Assembly (NCBI RefSeq): GCF_002075795.1
Contig: NZ_CP020472.1
Span: 1,099,001-1,163,000, forward strand
Source of the DNA: Shewanella japonica
Lineage (GTDB): Bacteria; Pseudomonadota; Gammaproteobacteria; Enterobacterales; Shewanellaceae
Direction: 5' to 3'
Length of the DNA stretch: 64,000 bases
Shown one piece after another: positions 25,962-34,604 of the stretch (positions within the stretch are counted from its first letter, which is position 1; each line of letters starts with the position of its first letter). The notes under the pieces are model-generated. The model was not told where the DNA came from and did no database searches. It saw only the letters and a list, made by a program, of their open reading frames with translations. The translations under genes and the position numbers were made by a program.

Positions 25962-27026
25962 CTAAACCTCGCCTTTGACACAACGCTGAAAGTACGGGTA
26001 ACTGTCGGTGGCGTAATAGTGGTAAATGCCATTAGGGAATTCAGGTGTGACTCCAACTCGTCCATTGCATTCATCTAAGTCACCGAAACCTGCTATATAT
26101 TCCCAATCTTGAGCAAAGGTCCCGAGTGGATAAATCTCGGTCGAAGGCCTGCTTTCACTCACCGTGGTGACTAGCTGATAACTCCCTTGTATGGCTTTGA
26201 GCTCTGAACTGGCGTCATTGGCATCGCTGTAACCATATCGAGCATATATAGGAAACCCATCAGCAGCCCAGCCTATGAGAGTCATTTTGTCATTACCGCC
26301 TTGCTGAAGTTCGATAAAGCCTTCTGGCATTCCGTGATAATGGTATTCGCCTCCGGGTTGAACGTGGGCGTTATTATCATCGGTACCAAAGTTAAAGTTG
26401 CTTTGGCCTAATGCCTCAATATTCCAATTACCCTCGTTGCCTACTAAGCTGCAGTTATTTCCAGAATCATCACAAGTCCCCGCTGTACTGGCATCAATTT
26501 TTACTCCATTGAGTACATAACCTAGGGTGCCTCTTGGGCCGCCTAGAACGGTGGCAGTGTTAGTTTCGACAGGTGTTAAGCTGAAATTAGCTGAGATATC
26601 TTGCTCGAAAATCATATTTGGGTTGTTGGCATTGGGGAAAGTGCCGACATCATGGTCAGGGATCCCGTTTGCTTCTAATAAGCGTTCACCTCCCTCGCAT
26701 GACCATTCGGCGTTACTGGTGTTATAAACTGATTCAGATTCGTTATAGGTGCTATTTACATAGTCGCAAAGCACCCCATCAGTTGAACCTGCACCTTCAT
26801 CATCAGCACCTGAGTCGTCAGAGTCATCACCAGAGTCACCACCAGTGTTATCATCACCTGAATTGTCATTGGGGGTTGTGACCGTTTCTTGGGTTTCATC
26901 TGCAATTTCTGCATCACTATTACTGTCACTACCGCCACAAGCAGTTAATGTGCAGATAAGTAATAAAGATAGCCAGTGCAGTATTAGGTTGGCATTTATA
27001 TTATTTGAATTAACTGTCAGTTTCAT
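25962..27026 (-). CDS. YHYH-domain lipoprotein
   Basis: A 354-residue protein with AGGAA before ATG 27026. The lipobox is LTAC, followed by a long linker of Asp, Ser, Gly and Asn (about residues 34-80) like those of surface lipoproteins. The C-terminal domain has the signature EYHYHGMPEGFIE and later WAADGFPIYARYGY and NGIYHYYATDSYPYFQRC, the YHYH domain found in secreted proteins of marine bacteria. Its biochemical role is not established; the conserved His/Tyr pattern suggests metal binding. Several cysteines (GTCDDSGNNCSL, DECNGR) could form disulfides. It appears to lead a two-gene unit with 25369-25896. Confidence 0.88.
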   Translation of the reverse strand: MKLTVNSNNINANLILHWLSLLLICTLTACGGSDSNSDAEIADETQETVTTPNDNSGDDNTGGDSGDDSDDSGADDEGAGSTDGVLCDYVNSTYNESESVYNTSNAEWSCEGGERLLEANGIPDHDVGTFPNANNPNMIFEQDISANFSLTPVETNTATVLGGPRGTLGYVLNGVKIDASTAGTCDDSGNNCSLVGNEGNWNIEALGQSNFNFGTDDNNAHVQPGGEYHYHGMPEGFIELQQGGNDKMTLIGWAADGFPIYARYGYSDANDASSELKAIQGSYQLVTTVSESRPSTEIYPLGTFAQDWEYIAGFGDLDECNGRVGVTPEFPNGIYHYYATDSYPYFQRCVKGEV

Positions 27027-27235
27027 CGCAACGATTTCCTATGTAATGCAAAGGGTAAGTTAGCGTTTGCTCATGTAGTAAGGTCTATCGTAGCGATGAA
27101 ATGTGCAGCAAATGTGTAGAAACGAAGGAGAAAGTGGATAAATGTTAGTTTTTTGTTGTTAAGTGGTCATCGCCATCAAAGTCATGGCGATGACACTAAG
27201 CAACTCATTGGCCGAAGAGCATTAACTTACTGGGT

Positions 27236-28270
27236 TTAAAATCTTGCATTTAAATCTAGGCCAAATAGCAAGGAGTCTTGGTTATCGTCATTGTCATTAA
27301 ATAGCTTACTTGCACTGAATTTGGCAGAAAAATGGGGGGATATCTGCCACCAGTAAGCCGTGTTAAGACCGTAATTATTGACACTGTCAGAGACTTCAGT
27401 TGTATCCCCCTCAGGGGTGAAGCTGCTGCTATTAAATTGCTTGATATCAATATCTTGCCAATCGTATTGCGCGCCTATTGACCACGACTTATTGATGTAA
27501 AAATCAGCGGCTAGAAAAATGTGGTTGAAGGTATTATCAATGTCAGTGGTGAAGTAGCGTTCTGGCAAAAAACCATCTTGCGCGAGTCGATAATAGTAAT
27601 ATTGACTCGCATCGGTGTACTGCCAGCGTGCAAACAAATTCACCCCATTAATTGATTCCATTGGGATATAACTTTGAGTCTCTATACCGAAGGTATCGGA
27701 TTGGTTATCAAAATTAGCTGCTAATAAGCCGATTTGGAAATTCTGACCACTGCCACTTGTGTGTTGATAACTATCTGATCCACTTTGGTTTTGGTAAAAA
27801 AGGGAGATTTGCGAGCTTTCGTTAAAGTAATAACCTAGCTTAAGACCATAAAGTGACTCGTCGTAATTATATGGCCAAGCAAAGGAGTCATCGTCATCAT
27901 TGATTTGCTGATAATTTGCGCCTATGAACCAGTTTGATTCAAAAACATAAGTGCCATCGACTTGATAACTGCTGGTCTCGGCTAGATCTGATTTAAGGTA
28001 GTTTACGCCGAAGTTTGAAGATTGAGCCAAAAAGGTATTTAGGGCCCAAGGACCTAAATCAGTGCTCACGGCATCAAAATAATAACGATAACTGGCAAAT
28101 AGATAAGCGTTGTCGCTGTTGTCTGTATCAGTGATATATGAAGCACTAGTATCGTGATGAAAACTGTTGTTAGCTGATGCTAGCGTATCATTAGCTTGAG
28201 CAGAAAAAGCCACAAAGCTAATAGCAATCGCTGCGGTCAGTTTGAGTGGCTGAGAGTGACATCGTTTCAT
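27236..28270 (-). CDS. Putative porin / outer-membrane beta-barrel
   Basis: A 344-residue protein with AAGGA upstream, a signal peptide ending FSAQA and a C-terminus LDLNARF with terminal Phe. Alternating aromatic/polar strands fill the mature part (YLFASYRYYFDA, WFIGANYQQI, LYGLKLGYYFNESSQISLFYQNQSG). The Tyr- and Asp-rich turns match a group of putative porins in Shewanella and relatives. It presumably forms an outer-membrane channel; the substrate is unknown. It is 210 bases upstream of the YHYH gene on the same strand, and might be coregulated with it. Confidence 0.85.
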   Translation of the reverse strand: MKRCHSQPLKLTAAIAISFVAFSAQANDTLASANNSFHHDTSASYITDTDNSDNAYLFASYRYYFDAVSTDLGPWALNTFLAQSSNFGVNYLKSDLAETSSYQVDGTYVFESNWFIGANYQQINDDDDSFAWPYNYDESLYGLKLGYYFNESSQISLFYQNQSGSDSYQHTSGSGQNFQIGLLAANFDNQSDTFGIETQSYIPMESINGVNLFARWQYTDASQYYYYRLAQDGFLPERYFTTDIDNTFNHIFLAADFYINKSWSIGAQYDWQDIDIKQFNSSSFTPEGDTTEVSDSVNNYGLNTAYWWQISPHFSAKFSASKLFNDNDDNQDSLLFGLDLNARF

Positions 28271-28784
28271 ATCTTACATCCTTGTTTGTTTACTGATTTA
28301 AATAACAAGATTGACTATTACTATTTGGTAACACTCGTGTGTAATTGTATCAATTGTTGTTATTTATCAATGTTTTATGTTTCATTTAATTTATATAAAA
28401 GTGTGAGCGGCGTAAAGAGTGAAGTGGTGAGGCTTGAATTGTGTGGTTTCGTTTCTTAGCGCATTTAAGCTATTTATTGGGCTTGAATGGCTGTGAGATT
28501 ACGTAAGTCAATTAGCCGTTATAATCGAGACAAAATGAGCTTATATAGACGTTGATATGCAATTAAAACCGCTTGCGAATGTTGCGAATGTGGGTGACTT
28601 CGACTGCATTGTCTAAGAAGGTTTAGGCAAAATTACCCAGTTTGCCATTGATGTGTGCAGTCATCATATTTCCCCTTTTTTTAATTTACTCGATAATAAG
28701 TAGCGAGAACTTAAGCTGTGAGGACAAAAGTCCGCATAGGTTGAAAGAGCTGCAAAAACTATCAGTGGATCACAAAATTGGCGT
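28271..28784. other. Intergenic region between divergent porin and NUDIX genes
   Basis: About 510 bases. A compact hairpin GGAC-AAAA-GTCC at 28722-28733, preceded by CTCG...CGAG pairing (28689-28707), lies 50 bases before the NUDIX start and might be a leader structure. A plus-strand frame at 28196-28459 overlaps the porin and is not supported. Confidence 0.4.
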
Positions 28785-29357
28785 ATGATGCGCCTTTTCA
28801 ACTATTGTGATTCTCGTTACTTGCTTATGCGCCATTTAAAAACCACTCATCATCCAGATACCCCCATTGAATTTGTGAACGATACAAATAACGTCATGCT
28901 AACTCGACGAGCGGCTAGAGCGATTGTGCTACAAGGTCAGAAAATACTGATGTTGTATACCGCCCGATATCATGATTACTCATTGCCAGGCGGTGGTGTT
29001 GATGATCACGAAGATATTGAGCAAGGCTTAGTCCGTGAGTTGAGTGAGGAAACGGGCGCGCGTGATATTCGAAATATTAACGAGTTTGGTTTATATGAAG
29101 AGTACCGACCATGGGCTAGGAATGGGGCAAACCTCATGCATATGCTGTCTTATTGTTATACCTGCGAAATAGATCAAGAGTTAGGTGATACCCAATTTGA
29201 GCAGCATGAAATTAATAATGGCATGAAGCCTGTCTGGATGGACATTGATCAAGCCATTCAACATAACCTTGATACGATGGCCAATAGTGACAAGAAAGGC
29301 TTATCCATTGAGCGTGAAACCTTTTTGCTGAAGTTAATTAAACAAGAGCTACTGTAA
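28785..29357 (+). CDS. NUDIX hydrolase
   Basis: A 190-residue protein. The full Nudix box is present: GGVDDHEDIEQGLVRELSEETGA, with the metal-binding REL-SEE core. It is preceded by ARAIVLQGQKILMLYTARYHDYSLPGGG. The family hydrolyses nucleoside diphosphates linked to another group; the subfamily cannot be told. The start is uncertain, because ATG 28785 has no clear ribosome site and another in-frame ATG is at 28827. It stands alone. Confidence 0.9.
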   Translation: MMRLFNYCDSRYLLMRHLKTTHHPDTPIEFVNDTNNVMLTRRAARAIVLQGQKILMLYTARYHDYSLPGGGVDDHEDIEQGLVRELSEETGARDIRNINEFGLYEEYRPWARNGANLMHMLSYCYTCEIDQELGDTQFEQHEINNGMKPVWMDIDQAIQHNLDTMANSDKKGLSIERETFLLKLIKQELL

Positions 29358-29472
29358 TACGCTGGATGTTTGATGGCTTAAAAGTACGACTTGCGTAACA
29401 AAAGTGTAATTTTACCAACAATTTAAAACCTTTTTGTTACGTATGTAGTGGCTGAGTGTAAGGACTTCATAT

Positions 29473-29526
29473 ATGCTGCGGCTATTATTAATCTTATTGA
29501 TTTTGATAGGGTTTGGCTTGTTTTAA
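29473..29526 (+). CDS. Possible 17-residue hydrophobic peptide
   Basis: ATG 29473 follows TAAGGA by eight bases and opens 17 codons: MLRLLLILLILIGFGLF, then TAA. The product would be one short membrane helix with a single Arg. The stop is 34 bases before prepilin 3. It could be a small membrane peptide or a translated leader of the prepilin mRNA. Support is the ribosome site and the clean hydrophobic composition only. Confidence 0.35.
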   Translation: MLRLLLILLILIGFGLF

Positions 29527-29560
29527 ACCTATTGAAATATCATGTTATTTGAGAAGTATT

Positions 29561-30058
29561 ATGAGAAGCAGTTATTCACAACGTGGCTTTACGTTAATAG
29601 AACTTGTGGTCGTCATTATTATTTTAGGTGTGTTAGCCGTTGTGGCTGCACCTAAGTTTTTAAATCTGAAAACAGACGCAGTGACTGCCAACTTACAAAG
29701 CTTACAAGCGAGTTTACAATCGGCGAATTCACTGGTTTATTCAAAAGCGGCTATCGACTCGCAAACAAGTCTGGAGTCAGGTGAAGTTGAGGTTAACGGC
29801 ATAAAAATCGCAACGACAGTTGGCTACATTACTGCATCTAAAGTGAATATTCCTAAAGCTGTAGAAGGGGACTTTGCTGAGTTAGCCAGTCCAGCGGAAG
29901 CATTTACTCAAGATTGGGGGATCTATGATGTACCCAACTCTGGTGTGTACATTTTCCCACAAGGATACGATATCAGCAGCAATTGTAACTTACGCTATAG
30001 CGTGACAGCGAACGTTGCAGAGCCAGCGTTTTATGATTTAACTGTTACGGGTTGTTAA
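29561..30058 (+). CDS. Type IV prepilin, MshA-like (orphan copy 3)
   Basis: The 165-residue protein is started at ATG 29561 with GAGAAG upstream; the open frame extends to a TTG at 29513 but the leader MRSSYSQRG is typical. The cleavage site is G/FTLIEL, followed by the helix [20 protein letters not shown] and [12 protein letters not shown] as in the other two copies. Two C-terminal cysteines (NCNLRYS and terminal TGC) are kept. The middle and C-terminal parts differ strongly from copies 1 and 2. A strong terminator follows, so this is its own unit. Confidence 0.92.
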   Translation: MRSSYSQRGFTLIELVVVIIILGVLAVVAAPKFLNLKTDAVTANLQSLQASLQSANSLVYSKAAIDSQTSLESGEVEVNGIKIATTVGYITASKVNIPKAVEGDFAELASPAEAFTQDWGIYDVPNSGVYIFPQGYDISSNCNLRYSVTANVAEPAFYDLTVTGC

Positions 30059-30362
30059 TTTCATCGAAAATGATAAAGCCTGAAATTTTTATTTCAGGCT
30101 TTTTTTTGGCTGTTTATATGCGGATTACATATTTTGTTAGCATAAAACTAAAATCGATATTGGTTATTTAGCAAATTATATATGAGGCATTACTGAAAAT
30201 ACCTATTTCGAGGTATGCTAAATTAGTATTAGTTAATGATCTTGCTCACAATTACTGATACGTAATTGTAGTCTTTTTGTAACATTGTTTTAGATCAATA
30301 TTTATAGTTTATTTCACCTATATAACATCACTCGAGATGATGAAATATAAGGATTACAATAA
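30059..30362. other. Intergenic region before the alginate-export-type porin
   Basis: About 300 bases. It contains the prepilin terminator and AT-rich promoter DNA for the porin; nothing else is seen. Confidence 0.45.
30077..30107 (+). terminator. Terminator of prepilin 3
   Basis: AGCCTGAAAT pairs perfectly with ATTTCAGGCT around TTTT and is followed by eight Ts. Confidence 0.9.
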
Positions 30363-31559
30363 ATGAAATTAACTACCCTCACATTAGCTGTTCTTGCCGG
30401 ATTAGCGACATCTGCAGCTTACGCTGAATCAGAAAGCGTCGATCCATTAAAAAAAGCGTTTATCGATGACTCTTCAGTGAATGTGCAGTTTAGACTTCGC
30501 TATGAAGATGTCGATGTGGCGAATGTTGACCAGCAAAATCAAACCACATTACGTACTCGTTTAACTTATCAAACCGGTGATATTTATAATCTATTTGCTT
30601 TAGCAGAAGTTGATGATGTGCGTTCAACCGATAATGAACCTTTAATTGGTGATTACAAATATACTCAAATAAACCAAGGCTTTATTGGTTATAAAGGGCC
30701 TGCTGAAACCTTAGCTAAATTAGGCCGTCAACGCATTTTATTAGATAATCAGCGTTTTGTTGGTGGGGTTGGCTTCCGTCAAAATGAACAAACTTACGAT
30801 GCGGTATCTGTTAAAAATACGGCGATTGAAAACCTCACTGCCTATTATGCGTATGTGGCCAATGTGAATCGTATTTTCCCAGAAGGCTCAGGTAAAGAAG
30901 AACACGAGAACGAAACCAGCTTAATCAATATCAATTACAAAGGACTCGAGTTTGTTAATTTAAGTGGTTACGGCTATTTGATTGATAATACAGATGTTGC
31001 TGCATTCTCAACTGATACCTTTGGTGTTCGTGCAACGGGTAATATTAAGTTAGATGCACTGAAAGTGAGCTATGAAGCTGAATATGCTCAGCAGTCTGAA
31101 GGTGGTGATAACCCAGTCAGTTACAGTGCAGATTATTACAAATTAGGTGCCGGTATTGATTTTGATGCTTTTGGCGCAAAAATTGGCTACGAAGTACTTG
31201 GTTCTGACAGCGGCAAAGCTGGCTTTATTACACCATTAGCAACATTACATGCCTTTAACGGTTGGACTGATAAGTTTTTATTTGGCGGTAAAGGTAACTG
31301 GGATAATGGTTTAGTTGATACCCATGTGATTGTAACGGGTAAAATTGCTGGCCTTAAACTTTTGGCTAAATACCACCAGTTTGAGTCAGATTATGGTGAT
31401 ATCGATATGGGTACTGAGTGGGGCGTTGCTGCTACATACCCATTTGCGAAGCATTATAGCCTAGGCGTTAAATATGCAAGTTTCAGTGGTGCTGACGAAG
31501 GTTATGATTTCTCAAATGATACCGATAAATTATGGCTGACATTCCAAGCTAACTACTAA
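30363..31559 (+). CDS. Alginate-export-type outer-membrane porin
   Basis: A 398-residue protein with ATG 30363 and AAGGA upstream. The signal peptide ends SAAYA. The mature start is followed by VNVQFRLRYEDVDV and TTLRTRLTYQTG, then KLGRQRILLDNQRFVGGVGFRQNEQTYDAV, the conserved core of the alginate-export porin family. Barrel strands continue to the terminal WLTFQANY. It should form an anionic-solute or oligosaccharide channel in the outer membrane. A PL7 alginate lyase is 20 kb away in this window, so uptake of alginate oligomers is plausible but other anions are possible. It is monocistronic. Confidence 0.85.
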   Translation: MKLTTLTLAVLAGLATSAAYAESESVDPLKKAFIDDSSVNVQFRLRYEDVDVANVDQQNQTTLRTRLTYQTGDIYNLFALAEVDDVRSTDNEPLIGDYKYTQINQGFIGYKGPAETLAKLGRQRILLDNQRFVGGVGFRQNEQTYDAVSVKNTAIENLTAYYAYVANVNRIFPEGSGKEEHENETSLININYKGLEFVNLSGYGYLIDNTDVAAFSTDTFGVRATGNIKLDALKVSYEAEYAQQSEGGDNPVSYSADYYKLGAGIDFDAFGAKIGYEVLGSDSGKAGFITPLATLHAFNGWTDKFLFGGKGNWDNGLVDTHVIVTGKIAGLKLLAKYHQFESDYGDIDMGTEWGVAATYPFAKHYSLGVKYASFSGADEGYDFSNDTDKLWLTFQANY

Positions 31560-31625
31560 GTTGTAAACATCTAACCAACGGCAGTTTAGGTGAGCTGTCG
31601 TTGTTGACGCTCCCCCACCTAGTTT

Positions 31626-31654
31626 GCAGGAATCGATTAGATTCCTGCTTTTTT
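31626..31654. terminator. Terminator between porin and pdxY
   Basis: GCAGGAATC pairs with GATTCCTGC around GATTA and is followed by TTTTTT on the plus strand, 66 bases past the porin stop. Confidence 0.85.
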
Positions 31655-31664
31655 ATGCCATTAC

Positions 31665-32519
31665 TTATACCGCTTTAGCGCGAAACTTCTCGCTCGGATT
31701 AACTAATTCATTTTGCGCAGCAATGGTTTGCAGTTCCCATTCTTGTCTTTGGTGAGTCTCTTTTAATACGCCGTAACAGGCATTAGTTGCATGCTCAAAT
31801 GCATCGACTTCGCTCATGCCATTTAATAATCCACCAGTGAATAAAGCGGAGATTAAGTCACCGACACCAACAGGTTGTTTATCAAATTCAAGTTGTGGGC
31901 GCTGGGTAATATAACAACCTGATTCAGTGGCGAGCATCATGGTAAAAGTGTCATCAGCAACAGAGTGCAGGTGTTTTACCAACACCATTTTAGGCCCCAT
32001 CGATAACGCTTTTTGACAAGCCGCTTTGGCTTGCTCAAGGTTGTTGATTTCCATTTTGGTAAACTGAGTTAACTCAAATTGATTCGGCACAATCACATCT
32101 GCAATCGGCATCACTTCATTTATCAATTGCTCGGTAATACCATCTGCGAGAATGCAGCCCTTTTCAGGATCGCCCATCACAGGATCGCACACATAAAGTG
32201 CAGTAGGATTTTGCTGTTTGACAGTATTGACCGTGTTAATAATAGCTTGGCATTGTTCTGCGCTACCTTGGTAGCCTGATAATGCCGCCTGACAGTCTGC
32301 TATTTTGCCTATATTGTCGATACCAGTGACTAGCTGATTGATATCATCTGCTGAAAAAGCGCGGCCTTTCCATCCTTGTGAGTACTGGGTGTGATTCGAA
32401 AATTGTACGGTATGAATAGGCCAGACTTCCATTCCCATGCGTTGCAGCGGAAATACTGCAGAGCTATTGCCAGCATGGCCAAATACCACATGAGATTGAA
32501 TTGAAATAATGCCTTTCAT
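31665..32519 (-). CDS. pdxY: Pyridoxal kinase PdxY
   Basis: A 284-residue protein of the ribokinase-like fold, close to E. coli PdxY (287 residues). The start [29 protein letters not shown], the YVCDPVMGD segment, VPNQFELTQ and the anion-hole motif GVGDL near residue 220 are all characteristic. It phosphorylates pyridoxal to PLP in salvage. The next gene upstream on the same strand encodes the PLP-dependent aspartate decarboxylase AsdA. A terminator and a 350-base gap separate them, so they are neighbours rather than a clear operon. Confidence 0.95.
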   Translation of the reverse strand: MKGIISIQSHVVFGHAGNSSAVFPLQRMGMEVWPIHTVQFSNHTQYSQGWKGRAFSADDINQLVTGIDNIGKIADCQAALSGYQGSAEQCQAIINTVNTVKQQNPTALYVCDPVMGDPEKGCILADGITEQLINEVMPIADVIVPNQFELTQFTKMEINNLEQAKAACQKALSMGPKMVLVKHLHSVADDTFTMMLATESGCYITQRPQLEFDKQPVGVGDLISALFTGGLLNGMSEVDAFEHATNACYGVLKETHQRQEWELQTIAAQNELVNPSEKFRAKAV

Positions 32520-32668
32520 TTATGACCTACTTTTATTGAGTTGTTTGATGCAGTTATCGCTTGAATCGAGCTTAATACAAAGCCTGATGTGCTGACTGAG
32601 CTATGAGCTTTTTACGTGTTCTAAGTTTTAGCTTTTAAGATGCTAATTCATGGTTAGCTTATAGTCGC

Positions 32669-32708
32669 TTAGTATGGATATATCAATATTAGTATGGATA
32701 TATCAATA
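32669..32708. repeat. 20-bp perfect tandem duplication upstream of pdxY
   Basis: Two identical adjacent copies of TTAGTATGGATATATCAATA, about 150 bases upstream of the pdxY start. Each copy contains a GATATATC palindrome. Confidence 0.9.
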
Positions 32709-32806
32709 ATAGAGATAGTAGTCTGTGATCTTGAAGTGTTTAAGCTACACATAAACCACAACTTAAGCGCTGAGCGCATGGCAAAACCTGCATGAATAAA
32801 CGTAAT

Positions 32807-32834
32807 AAAACGCCAATCTTATGATTGGCGTTTT
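32807..32834. terminator. Terminator after asdA
   Basis: AAAACGCCAATC pairs with GATTGGCGTTTT around TTAT, 35 bases past the asdA stop; both sides have T-rich flanks, so it can act on either strand. Confidence 0.85.
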
Positions 32835-32868
32835 ATCGTCATGCTAATAGATTAACTTATTAAATCAA

Positions 32869-34485
32869 TTAAGCTTGAGCGGCTTGGTATTCAGTGAAGT
32901 AGTCATCTAATACTGAGCGAGTTTCACGGCCAATTAACTCATATTCATAGTGAGTTAAATTAGCTAGAGAAACACGTACAGATGGATGAACAACATCAAA
33001 CCCTTTACCTGGTAATAAAATCACGCCAGTTTTATGGGCTAAACGGAATAGGAAGTCTTTACCTTTACCGTTGTCTTTAAACCATGTAACAAACGCGTCA
33101 CCATAAAGCTTGCCGCCTAGTGTATCGAGCTCAAGTAGTGTGTAGTAATCAACACGATCTTCGTTGTCTTCAACTTCAACACCCATGTTTTTATAGAGTG
33201 TGATGTAACGTTCACGAATAATACGTTTACAAGCCGCTTTGTAGTTATCTTCTAAGTCCATTAAACAGTTTAGAGAGAATAACGCCATTTGCACTTGCTG
33301 CGGTAATGCTAAACCCGCAGTGTGGTTTAGTGCTACCGCGCGGCTATCTGCAACGATACGGTCGATAAATTTAATGCTACGTGGATCGGGCGTGATTGTT
33401 TTGTAACGGTTATCCAACTCTAGTTGATGTGCTTCAGGTAAGGCGCGCATAGCATCATCAAAGACATTGCTGTGATGAATACCAATGGTGCCTAAGCGCC
33501 AGCCGGTTGCACCAAAGTATTTTGAGAATGAGTAAACACATAAAGTGTTGTATGGCAGTTTGGCAAACAAAGACACAAAGTTGTCGGCAAAAGTGCTATA
33601 TACGTCATCAGTAATGATGAATAAGTCGCTACGTTGGGTGTTTACAAAGTCAGTTAAACGGTTAAGTGTATCGTTTGAAAACTTAACTGATGCTGGGTTA
33701 GCTGGGTTAACAACACATAATAGCTTGATGTCAGTATCCGCTAATTTTTCAATTTCTGACTGTGGTAACTGCCAAGTGGTTTCGTCTAGACGGATCTCAA
33801 CAATTTCGAGGTCGTACTCAGCTAGCTCTGGGATCTCTAAGTAAGGCGTAAAGATAGGCGTGATTAACGCGATTTTATCGCCTTTCTTAAGTAAGCCATT
33901 GTTAGCCATTGTCGCAAAAGTATAAGTCATTGATGCTGTGCCACCTTCGGTAGCAAACAGGTCAAAGTTAGTGGTCATTGGCATATCGCCATACATTTCT
34001 TCACCGATGTACTGTTTTACGACTTTCTCGATGTTGGTTAGCATGCGTGAAGGGACAGGGTAGTTACAGGCTAAAAATGCGTTTACAAATTCGTGTAAGA
34101 AAGACTGCTTTTCAATGCCTAAACGATCTTTTGCGTAGCTGATGGCTTTTTGTAAAAACTCAACGCCTTCTTTGCCTTGATTCGCTTTCGCAAACGTATC
34201 GAAACGTTCAACAACGCCTTCGCCATCAGGGATACCACCAAAGCCTTCATTTAAGTAAGAATAGCTGCGCTCTGATTCTTCTAATGCAAAGTCACCTAAG
34301 CGTAAAAATGCTTTACGTGGCAGGGTTGCTAGGAAGTTTGGGTTACCACGACCTGCATCTAATAAGGTGCGATCAGGTACTGTTTGTGCCACTTCAATTA
34401 ACTTATCTTTTAGTTCAAATGGGCTTAAGTTAGCGAATTGGGTGAAGTCGATAGCCATTGCTGTATCAGTGTGTTGGTTATTCAT
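32869..34485 (-). CDS. asdA: Bifunctional aspartate aminotransferase / L-aspartate beta-decarboxylase
   Basis: The 538-residue protein is started at ATG 34485; the open frame continues to 34548 without a better site. It belongs to the class I/II aminotransferase fold but is longer than ordinary AspATs, as aspartate 4-decarboxylases are. Landmarks are DAGRGNPNFLATLPRKAF near the start, NPANP (260-264), ITDDVY (Asp293/294) and the PLP lysine Lys322 in SFSKYFGATGWRLG. The enzyme turns L-aspartate into L-alanine and CO2, consuming a proton. It lies directly downstream of the aspartate/alanine antiporter gene, the arrangement expected of the AspD/AspT energy-generating cycle. Confidence 0.94.
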   Translation of the reverse strand: MNNQHTDTAMAIDFTQFANLSPFELKDKLIEVAQTVPDRTLLDAGRGNPNFLATLPRKAFLRLGDFALEESERSYSYLNEGFGGIPDGEGVVERFDTFAKANQGKEGVEFLQKAISYAKDRLGIEKQSFLHEFVNAFLACNYPVPSRMLTNIEKVVKQYIGEEMYGDMPMTTNFDLFATEGGTASMTYTFATMANNGLLKKGDKIALITPIFTPYLEIPELAEYDLEIVEIRLDETTWQLPQSEIEKLADTDIKLLCVVNPANPASVKFSNDTLNRLTDFVNTQRSDLFIITDDVYSTFADNFVSLFAKLPYNTLCVYSFSKYFGATGWRLGTIGIHHSNVFDDAMRALPEAHQLELDNRYKTITPDPRSIKFIDRIVADSRAVALNHTAGLALPQQVQMALFSLNCLMDLEDNYKAACKRIIRERYITLYKNMGVEVEDNEDRVDYYTLLELDTLGGKLYGDAFVTWFKDNGKGKDFLFRLAHKTGVILLPGKGFDVVHPSVRVSLANLTHYEYELIGRETRSVLDDYFTEYQAAQA

Positions 34486-34562
34486 AATGTTTACCTGTTT
34501 ATATTTAATAAAATTAATCTGTTGGCGAGTAAGTTGAGTTGAACTCACTCGCCGAATTCATG

Positions 34563-34604
34563 CTATTGAGTAGAAATTAATGAGTAGAAACTATTGAGTT
34601 GAAA
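34563..34604. repeat. 14-bp tandem repeat, three copies, across the aspT stop codon
   Basis: On the minus strand three head-to-tail units follow TTTCWACTCAWTAR. The first copy encodes the last residues and TAG stop of aspT, and the other two keep TAA and TAG at the same position. Confidence 0.88.

Larger units (their letters stand above)
32520..32868. other. Intergenic region between asdA and pdxY
   Basis: About 350 bases containing the asdA terminator and the 20-bp tandem duplication. No gene is seen; it should hold the pdxY promoter. Confidence 0.5.
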
